From contig JAGQRA010000949.1 in NCBI GenBank assembly GCA_020425885.1, positions 1 through 6,850 on the forward strand: a stretch of DNA of 6,850 nt. Direction: 5' to 3'. The DNA comes from Planctomycetota bacterium (GTDB lineage: Bacteria; Planctomycetota; UBA1135; UBA2386). Made by a program: the position numbers and the translations under genes. Position 1 is the first letter of the stretch. Each line of letters starts with the position of its first letter. The notes beneath the pieces were generated by a model. That model did no database searches and was not told the DNA's origin. It saw only the letters and a list, made by a program, of their open reading frames with translations. Shown in pieces: positions 1-5,644 of this stretch.

Positions 1-80
1 GCCCACCGTTTCAGGTAGGCGACGTCGAGTCGGACGCCGCGGCCTTTGAGAATGCCGAGTACGTCACGCCATTGCCGGTC
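1..80 (-). pseudogene. C-terminal remnant of the nucleotidyltransferase, beyond an in-frame TAG; runs off the window
   Basis: Reading the minus strand on past the TAG at 83-81, without any change of frame, gives 26 more codons up to the window edge. The peptide begins DRQWRDVLGILK and ends VAYLKRW. From memory, nucleotidyltransferases of this type follow the K-L-E-W-[FY]-x-x-G-G motif with a stretch close to S-D/E-R-Q-W-R-D-V-x-G-[IV]-L-K/R and then L-D-x-A-Y-L-x-x-W, so this is the expected C-terminus of the same protein. There is no stop, frameshift or start codon with a ribosome-binding site within these 80 bases. The segment is therefore either untranslated sequence after a nonsense mutation or a readthrough extension. 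The true 3' end lies outside the window. Confidence 0.75.
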
Positions 81-512
81 CTATGCCTGCCCGCCCTTCG
101 CGAACCACTCGAGCTTGGTCAGCACACAATCTTCGGCAGTTGCCATCGGCAGGCTCAGTCCGCCGACGTCGACGCATTCACGGCGGGCCATCTCCGACCG
201 GCTGAACGGGCGCTCGCGGCGGACGAACTGGTCGACCTTGAAGGCCGTGGCGAGATGGATCAGGTTGCACGAGCTCCGTTGGCGCACCGCTTCCAACACC
301 GAAGCCTCGTCGACGTAGTGTCGATCGCGGAGCGATTCGACCATGGGGCGGACCAGCGGCTCCTCGATCTCCGCGACGAGATCGACGTCCTGCGTCGTTC
401 GGATCTCGCCGTGCATCGTCGAGGCGACCGAGCCGGCGACGAAGAACGGGACGGCCAACCGATCCAGACAGGCGACGACATCGCGCAATGGTTCGACGAA
501 CGGTGCGCTCAT
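81..512 (-). CDS. Nucleotidyltransferase-fold protein (AbiEii/DUF6036-like), C-terminus cut by an amber codon
   Basis: This 143-aa product carries the nucleotidyltransferase signature: G27-S28 in FFVAGSVAS, then D42-x-D44 in TTQDVDLV. A likely third acidic residue is D94 in FKVDQFV. Near the end is the family motif ATAEDCVLTKLEWF at about 124-137. The fold transfers nucleotides to proteins or RNA, or acts as an antitoxin or toxin component; no substrate can be named here. The ATG at 512-510 overlaps the TGA of the upstream small gene as ATGA, which implies translational coupling. The frame stops at TAG (83-81), but homologous sequence continues in frame afterwards, so the protein probably lacks its last 30 or more residues. 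The missing codon lies where I expect a serine, so TCG to TAG would explain it in one step. It may be a young pseudogene or a tolerated truncation. Catalytic residues are all upstream of the stop. Confidence 0.75.
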   Translation of the reverse strand: MSAPFVEPLRDVVACLDRLAVPFFVAGSVASTMHGEIRTTQDVDLVAEIEEPLVRPMVESLRDRHYVDEASVLEAVRQRSSCNLIHLATAFKVDQFVRRERPFSRSEMARRECVDVGGLSLPMATAEDCVLTKLEWFAKGGQA

Positions 513-739
513 CCGCGGTGGGCGTCGGGATCCCAGTCGTAGACCTTCACCATGGTCTCACGATCGAGGGTGCGGGCGGCGCGGCGCAAGCAGACCTCGC
601 GGTCGTCGGCGCCCGGATGTGATCGCCGAATCCCGGCTTCGGCGAAGGCGTCCGCCATCGGGCAGGATTGTTGCTCGGTGATGGCCTGGAAGCCGTGCCG
701 GGACTGCGTTGAGGACGCGGGCGCCTCGGAGAGAAACAC
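509..739 (-). CDS. Small hypothetical protein paired with the nucleotidyltransferase
   Basis: The 76-aa frame starts at GTG (739-737). An internal ATG at 658-656 would give 49 aa starting MADAFAEAG and is a real alternative, because neither start has a convincing Shine-Dalgarno. The C-terminal half has the pattern AGIRRSHPGADDREVCLRRA followed by RTLDRETMVKVYDWDP. From memory this resembles small helical proteins encoded just upstream of nucleotidyltransferases of this type in many GC-rich genomes (A-G-I-R-x-x-H-P, then E-V-x-L-R, then G/D-R-E-x-x-x-x-x-Y). Its TGA overlaps the ATG of the next gene, so the two are almost certainly one transcription and translation unit. By analogy with other two-gene nucleotidyltransferase modules it may be a partner or cognate regulator; that is inference. 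The first ~20 residues (SEAPASSTQSRHGF) do not look like family sequence and may be degenerate. Confidence 0.6.
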   Translation of the reverse strand: MFLSEAPASSTQSRHGFQAITEQQSCPMADAFAEAGIRRSHPGADDREVCLRRAARTLDRETMVKVYDWDPDAHRG

Positions 740-760
740 CCTCGTGACCCGCCTATCGCC

Positions 761-790
761 GCTGAGCTGCGCGCCTCCCGGCGCGTCAGC
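761..790 (-). terminator. GC-rich hairpin between the repeat-protein gene and the small gene (weak)
   Basis: GCTGA (761-765) pairs with TCAGC (786-790), and CGCGCC (770-775) pairs with GGCGCG (780-785) around a TCCC loop. A 4-nt bulge (766-769) lies on one side. It sits downstream of the large repeat-protein gene and upstream of the small gene, both on the minus strand. No T-run follows on either strand, so it is not a canonical intrinsic terminator. It may be a U-less terminator, an mRNA stabiliser or chance in GC-rich sequence. Confidence 0.3.
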
Positions 791-800
791 TCCTGCGTCG

Positions 801-821
801 GCGGGCGAAGCCGCTTCCCGC
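801..821 (-). terminator. Hairpin directly after the repeat-protein stop codon (weak)
   Basis: GCGG (801-804) pairs with CCGC (818-821), and GAAG (807-810) pairs with CTTC (814-817) around a CCG loop, leaving a 2-nt bulge at 805-806. It begins four bases past the stop codon of the 838-aa gene. No T-tract follows, so termination is possible but not shown. Confidence 0.3.
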
Positions 822-825
822 GCTC

Positions 826-3342
826 CTAGTAGTCGCCGAAGGTGGCGCGCAACCCATTGCTGAGGGCGAGCGACAAGGCGTTGATCCCCGGCACGAAGGC
901 GCCGCCCTGGGCGTAGATCGAGAGACCCAGGAAGCTCGGACTCTGCGGCACCGTCAGGCTGTAGGCGGGCACCGGCACCGGCACCGGCAAGAACAACGTC
1001 GCGTCACCGCTGGTGTGGATCCTGCAGCCGGGGGCCTGACCGCCGAGCGACGTCGACGGATCCGACAGGCCGAGCTGCAGGAAGGCGAGCACGCTGCCGG
1101 CCGGTAGCATCCTGAGCCTCAGGTGCCAGTCACGGCAGAGGACCGGGCGGGTGATCCCCTCGAGCACCGGGCCGTTGCAGCCGCCACCGAGGTCGAGGTT
1201 GGTCGCCGGAGTCACGAGGGGCTCCGGACTCATGTAGAAGAGGGTGAACGGTGCGTCGACGAGCTGACCGCTGATGTTGCGGGTGACGACGTTGACCCGG
1301 ATCCCGCTCGGACTCGCGTTGGTCCAGCCGGCGAGCGTGGCGTGGGTCACGGCCAGGCCGGCCGAGGTCACCATTGGCACCGCGTCGGCCACCGGCGCCG
1401 CGTCGGGCAGCTGCACGGTGTAGGAACCGGTGCCGTTGCGGGTGACCCACTCGAAGCCGGTCGGGCCGAAGTTGCAGTTGCTGTCGGTGTAGGCGGGGTT
1501 TGGCGCATAGGCCGCCGTCGTCGGGTTGTTGGCGTAGACGTGGATCCCCGAGCCGTCCTCGATCGCCATCCGCGCCGCGCGCTCCTCGTAGGAGCACGAG
1601 AACTGGCCGTCGACGTGGCTGCCGGCCTGGTTGTAGCAGCGGACGTTGACGACGACGTCGTTGCCGCTCGTGAACCAGCCCTGCATCATCGCCCGCAACA
1701 CCCCGTTCGACTTCGGTGACACCATGACGCTGCCGAGTTCGCTGCCGGTCGGCGCCAGGTTGGGGAACCGCACCTGGTAGATGCCGGTGCTGCTGCGGGT
1801 GATCACCGGCGCGCCGCGGTCGGCGTTCCACGCGTAGGACGGATGCGGGTTGTAGCTCGCCGTGGTCGGCTGATTGGCCCAGCAGTAGGCCTCGCGCGCG
1901 CCGGGCAGGCCGCCGTTGTGGAAGCAGACGTTGAAGTCGCCGAACGCGCTCGGGTTGCCCGCCACGTCGAACTGGTTGACGACCACGACGACGTCGTCGC
2001 CGACCCGGGACCAGCTCTGCAGGACGTTGACGTTGGTGCCGAAGTTGGCGCAGACGTGGGCTATGCCGCCGGTGCTGCGACCCATGCCCGGGATCAGCAC
2101 CCGGTACTGATTGAGCTGGTTCAGGTTCTGGGTCACCGTGATCGTGCCGCCGGCGCTCGAGAACTGCTGCGCCGGCGTGGGGTTGGGGTCCAGCAGGGTC
2201 GGCGCGCATACGGCCCACGCATACTCGGGCCTGGCCGCCGGTCGGTTGGTGAGGTAGAGCAGGGCGAAGGGGGTGTCGGCAGGGTTGCCGGCGTGATCGA
2301 AGGTGTCGACGTGAACGTCGGCGCCGCCGCAGCCATCGTTGCCCCAATAGCGCAGCGATGCGTAGTGACCGGCAGTGGCCCATGGCGTGACCTGCGCGTT
2401 CGAGCTGCTCGTGCCGACGACGTCGGGCAGGTTGACGACGTACTCACCGGTGCCGAGGCGACGCACGGTCTCCTCGCCGTGAGGTCCGTTGCGTCCGTTG
2501 CTGTCGACCCAGTTCGAGACCGGCGCATACAGCGCCCCGTACGTTCCGTACGCGTTGTGGGCGAAGACGTGCGCCCCCGAACCGATGGCCGGCGAGATCG
2601 GCGCGGCGACCTCGTTGTAGCTGAGCACGAAGGCGCCGTCGGCCGATGTTCCGCTGGCATCACTGATGACGACGATGACCTCCTTGTCCGGGCCGACGTC
2701 GTCCCACGAGAACACCGCCGCGCGTCGCAGCGTCGCACCCCACGCCGTCACCTGCACGTGCCCCTGCTCGCTGCCCTGGCTGGCGAGCCCGGGCAACAGG
2801 ACACGGTAGTGACCCGCGCCCAGCCGCGTGATCGTCGCGGCGGCGCGGTTGCCGTTCCAGTTCCAGGGGGCGAGCGGGGTGTAGCTCGACGCGGCTGGCT
2901 GGTTGGCCCACAGGTGGGCCTGGCGGGCGTCGTCGGGTCCCTCGAAACGGTAGCTGAACGAGAAGTTGGCATTGTTGGCCGGCGCGCCATTCGGTCTGAA
3001 CAGGGCGATGCGGGCGACGATGTCGGAACCGGACCGGACCCAGCTGTTGACCACCGCGGTGTGGTTGCCGTTGTGCGCCGTCGCGTGCACGACGCCGCCG
3101 GTCACCGTGGTGATGTTCGGCACGGTGACGGTGAAGACGTTGGCCTGCAGCGGATCGCGCGTCACCGTGATCACCGAACCCGAGCTCGAGTAGCGCCACG
3201 CCGCCGCCGGCGTGAACGTGCCGCCGGTCGTCGGTGGGTTCACCCAGGCCCAGGCACAGATGTCCTGGGCCCCGGCGGCGGCGGAAAGCGAGAGAACGGC
3301 GGCGGCCAGAGCGGCGGCCGAACGGCGGATCGGGTTCGTCAT
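826..3342 (-). CDS. Secreted protein with six ~115-residue repeats (ABC-ABC) and a C-terminal domain seen in planctomycete exported proteins
   Basis: The 838-aa product starts at ATG 3342, with GGAG ten bases upstream. A GTG at 3351 is in frame but only one base from the same GGAG, so I prefer the ATG. Residues 1-25 form a Sec signal peptide (R6-R7, a hydrophobic Ala/Leu stretch, AGA then QD). Residues 28-709 are six beta-rich repeats at about 28-140, 141-255, 256-372, 373-483, 484-597 and 598-709. The shared pattern is aromatic-A-N-x-P near the start, then a V-T-R-x-G-T-G-x-Y-x-V-x-x-P core, a S-W-x-x-S-G-x-D-V-V-V stretch, and a closing D-x-x-F-x-x-x-Y. Repeats 1 and 4, 2 and 5, and 3 and 6 are closest to each other. 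Residues 710-838 form a separate domain with L-G-L-S, S-F-L-G-L-S-I-Y-A-Q and a final L-A-L-S-N-G-L-R, which I recall at the C-terminus of many exported planctomycete proteins. No catalytic motif is visible; an extracellular structural or binding role is inferred. It lies downstream of the DUF1501 gene on the same strand. The stop is TAG. Confidence 0.88.
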   Translation of the reverse strand: MTNPIRRSAAALAAAVLSLSAAAGAQDICAWAWVNPPTTGGTFTPAAAWRYSSSGSVITVTRDPLQANVFTVTVPNITTVTGGVVHATAHNGNHTAVVNSWVRSGSDIVARIALFRPNGAPANNANFSFSYRFEGPDDARQAHLWANQPAASSYTPLAPWNWNGNRAAATITRLGAGHYRVLLPGLASQGSEQGHVQVTAWGATLRRAAVFSWDDVGPDKEVIVVISDASGTSADGAFVLSYNEVAAPISPAIGSGAHVFAHNAYGTYGALYAPVSNWVDSNGRNGPHGEETVRRLGTGEYVVNLPDVVGTSSSNAQVTPWATAGHYASLRYWGNDGCGGADVHVDTFDHAGNPADTPFALLYLTNRPAARPEYAWAVCAPTLLDPNPTPAQQFSSAGGTITVTQNLNQLNQYRVLIPGMGRSTGGIAHVCANFGTNVNVLQSWSRVGDDVVVVVNQFDVAGNPSAFGDFNVCFHNGGLPGAREAYCWANQPTTASYNPHPSYAWNADRGAPVITRSSTGIYQVRFPNLAPTGSELGSVMVSPKSNGVLRAMMQGWFTSGNDVVVNVRCYNQAGSHVDGQFSCSYEERAARMAIEDGSGIHVYANNPTTAAYAPNPAYTDSNCNFGPTGFEWVTRNGTGSYTVQLPDAAPVADAVPMVTSAGLAVTHATLAGWTNASPSGIRVNVVTRNISGQLVDAPFTLFYMSPEPLVTPATNLDLGGGCNGPVLEGITRPVLCRDWHLRLRMLPAGSVLAFLQLGLSDPSTSLGGQAPGCRIHTSGDATLFLPVPVPVPAYSLTVPQSPSFLGLSIYAQGGAFVPGINALSLALSNGLRATFGDY
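968..989. repeat. Short hexanucleotide tandem repeat (GGCACC, ~3.7 copies)
   Basis: GGCACC is repeated three times and followed by GGCA. On the coding (minus) strand it gives the PVPVPVPA run inside the C-terminal domain of the repeat protein. Changes in whole copies would keep frame and alter the number of Pro-Val pairs, so it is a possible but small site of length variation. Confidence 0.7.
1216..2226 (-). repeat. Second repeat triplet (A2-B2-C2) of the secreted repeat protein
   Basis: Units are A2 at 1894-2226, B2 at 1552-1893 and C2 at 1216-1551. A2 matches A1 (RVLIPGM, STGGIAH, LQSWSRVGDD). B2 matches B1 (CWANQPTTASY, PTGSELGSV against B1's SQGSEQGHV). C2 matches C1 (GSGIHVYANN, YTDSNCNFGP). 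The triplets are about 345 and 337 residues long. B2 has extra cysteines (YCWAN, VRCYNQAG, FSCSY), which could form disulfides outside the cytoplasm. Confidence 0.7.
2227..3261 (-). repeat. First repeat triplet (A1-B1-C1) of the secreted repeat protein
   Basis: This encodes three successive ~115-residue units: A1 at 2923-3261, B1 at 2578-2922 and C1 at 2227-2577. A1 has the NxxVxVP, then TGG[VI], then NSWVRSGSD pattern without an aromatic-ANQP opening. B1 opens with LWANQP and has SQGSEQG. C1 opens with GSGAHVFAHN and has WVDSNGRNGP. The similarity is at protein level; the DNA copies have diverged too far to be a recent tandem duplication. Confidence 0.7.
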
Positions 3343-3352
3343 GGGGATCACG

Positions 3353-3356
3353 CTCC
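3353..3356 (-). promoter_or_regulatory. Ribosome-binding site (GGAG) deciding the start of the repeat protein
   Basis: On the minus strand GGAG is followed one base later by an in-frame GTG (3351) and ten bases later by ATG (3342). The spacing is too tight for the GTG, so the ATG is the likelier start. The signal peptide reads normally from either. Confidence 0.55.
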
Positions 3357-3400
3357 GGAGGTCGAAGCCGAAGGGGCAGCGAGACCGCCGGCCGCCGTGT

Positions 3401-3423
3401 TCGCGGAATCCGTAGATTCGCGA
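3401..3423 (-). other. Intercistronic hairpin with a cUACGg tetraloop
   Basis: On the minus strand TCGC (3423-3420) and GAATC (3419-3415) pair with GATTC (3410-3406) and GCGA (3404-3401) around the loop TACG, with a single bulged C at 3405. As RNA this is C(UACG)G, a member of the unusually stable UNCG tetraloop class. The plus-strand loop would be CGTA, which is not special, so the signal is specific to the strand carrying the two flanking genes. It lies 27 bases after the DUF1501 stop and about 58 bases before the repeat-protein ATG. No U-run follows. It could protect or process the intercistronic mRNA, or attenuate transcription into the repeat-protein gene. Confidence 0.5.
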
Positions 3424-3450
3424 CTTCGCCCTGTCGGACCAGGATCGCAG

Positions 3451-4860
<1,410 letters not shown>

Positions 4861-5074
4861 CGGCGGTGGGGCAGGGTCGAGTCAGCGGAATCCGCGGATC
4901 GGGTCAACGACTGCGGATCTGCAGCCTGCCTTGAATCCGCACGCCCGGTTTGCGCGGGGGCTCGGATGGTACCGGATCCATTGGCTGTGCTGCCATCATC
5001 ACCCGGGATCAGCCCCCTGCCTGTCGCCAACGGGTAGACTTCTGCGCATCGAGAGTCCCGATCCCGGGAGCAAC
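4861..5074. promoter_or_regulatory. Divergent intergenic region with repeated GCGGA(A)TC words
   Basis: This region should hold the promoters for the DUF1501 gene (leftward) and the 84-aa gene (rightward). I see no convincing sigma-70 -35/-10 pair. It does contain GCGGAATCCGC (4885-4895, a near-perfect palindrome around A4890), GCGGATC at 4894-4900 and again at 4913-4919, and GAATCCGC again at 4933-4940. These clustered words could be regulator sites. The 10-mer GCGGAATCCG (4885-4894) also occurs at 3403-3412, upstream of the repeat protein. Confidence 0.35.
5002..5068 (+). promoter_or_regulatory. 9-bp inverted repeat overlapping the ribosome-binding site of the 84-aa gene
   Basis: CCCGGGATC (5002-5010) is the exact reverse complement of GATCCCGGG (5060-5068), with 49 bases between. 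The right arm covers the GGG of the Shine-Dalgarno GGGAG (5066-5070), four bases before the ATG at 5075. If transcription starts upstream of 5002, this stem could hide the ribosome-binding site. The effect on translation is inferred. Confidence 0.35.
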
Positions 5075-5329
5075 ATGGTCAAGAGTGATCACGGACCAAC
5101 CGACACTGTTCTCGCGCACCTGTTCGCCATGATCGCCTCACCTGACCGCATGGACAGGACCGCACAAGTCTGCAAGTCCGCACTGAGCAAGATCAAGCTC
5201 TCCCGTCACAAGAAGGCGTTGGCGGACTTTCGGGACGACATCCTCGATGCTCGCGATGACAAACGAGCGCTCGCGCGGCTTCGCGGCGATATCGAGAAGT
5301 GGATGAACAAGAACGGCTTTCGCCCATAG
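5075..5329 (+). CDS. Hypothetical 84-aa charged helical protein
   Basis: I do not recognise this protein. The ATG at 5075 follows GGGAG by four bases; the frame is open further upstream, but that part runs into the DUF1501 start region and has no better start. The product is soluble, with no signal peptide or membrane segment. Residues 1-30 include VLAHLFAMIASPDRMDR, followed by an apparently helical, highly charged stretch with many Lys, Arg and Asp (for example LSRHKKALADFRDDI and ALARLRGDIEKWM), ending NKNGFRP. The single cysteine is C34. Third codon positions are mostly G or C but less strictly than in the neighbours. The basic, helical makeup could suit nucleic-acid or protein binding, which is only a guess. 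It is transcribed away from the DUF1501 gene. The stop is TAG. Confidence 0.65.
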   Translation: MVKSDHGPTDTVLAHLFAMIASPDRMDRTAQVCKSALSKIKLSRHKKALADFRDDILDARDDKRALARLRGDIEKWMNKNGFRP

Positions 5330-5521
5330 GCAGGGCCGCCGTCTGACATCTCGATCCAGGCCGTGCTGGCCGGCGCACCGTATGTCGTCGCCACCTTGAT
5401 GCGCTCGAGCGATACGGCCAGAGGACGTCGACCTGCTGCACGTTCGCTAGCCGCGAGGGCCAGCACACCCGCTCCCGATGCCCGGCACCGCGACACACGA
5501 CTTGTCGCGAAACTGCATTGC

Positions 5522-5531
5522 GCACTAGTGC
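5522..5531. promoter_or_regulatory. Perfect palindrome GCACTAGTGC upstream of the beta-helix gene
   Basis: This 10-bp sequence equals its own reverse complement and lies about 113 bases before the ATG at 5645. It could be the site of a dimeric regulator. The symmetry stops at ten bases, so chance remains possible. Confidence 0.25.
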
Positions 5532-5571
5532 CACTTTGCGAGCCGACCGCCGCCGCTAGCTTTCCCCGTTA

Positions 5572-5586
5572 GCAAGGTGCCCTTGC
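5572..5586 (+). other. Small perfect hairpin (6-bp stem, 3-base loop)
   Basis: GCAAGG (5572-5577) pairs with CCTTGC (5581-5586) around TGC, 58 bases before the beta-helix start codon. No T-run follows. If transcribed it would be part of the 5' leader. Confidence 0.3.
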
Positions 5587-5634
5587 GACCCTCGAGCCGC
5601 GGGTTTCATCAGATGGCGGGATTGGGAGCGGGAC

Positions 5635-5638
5635 GGAG
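5635..5638 (+). promoter_or_regulatory. Ribosome-binding site (GGAG) of the beta-helix gene
   Basis: GGAG lies six bases before the ATG at 5645, a standard spacing, and fixes the start of a frame that would otherwise be easy to miss because it has no stop inside the window. Confidence 0.7.
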
Positions 5639-5644
5639 ATTGTC

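Larger units (their letters stand above)
5330..5644. other. Gene-poor gap of about 315 bases with a palindrome and a small hairpin
   Basis: No frame here has a plausible start, coding bias and recognisable product. It contains the perfect 10-bp palindrome GCACTAGTGC (5522-5531) and the hairpin GCAAGG-TGC-CCTTGC (5572-5586). It should include the promoter of the beta-helix gene, but I see no clear -35/-10 pair. Base composition is slightly less GC-rich than in the flanking genes. Confidence 0.5.

Noticed and set aside
81..83. TAG as a recoded sense codon (pyrrolysine or genome-wide reassignment)
   Set aside because: TAG serves as the normal stop of two other genes in the window (826-828 and 5327-5329), and no recoding element or special tRNA gene is visible.
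72..542. A plus-strand frame antisense to the nucleotidyltransferase
   Set aside because: The minus-strand frame carries the GS...DxD signature and a coupled upstream gene; the antisense product has no recognisable feature.
1130..2383. A 417-codon minus-strand frame inside the repeat-protein gene
   Set aside because: It is a frame shadow: Arg-rich, with no motif, and fully inside the repeat region of a supported gene.
5035..5040. TAGACT as a -10 promoter box for the 84-aa gene
   Set aside because: No -35-like sequence lies at the right distance (around 5012-5017 is GCCCCC-like), and a single hexamer match is expected by chance.
5206..5496. A 96-codon minus-strand frame antisense to the end of the 84-aa gene and the following gap
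   Set aside because: Part of it (LERIKVATTYGAPAS, for example) looks protein-like, but it overlaps much of the better-supported 84-aa gene, lacks a ribosome-binding site and resembles nothing I know.
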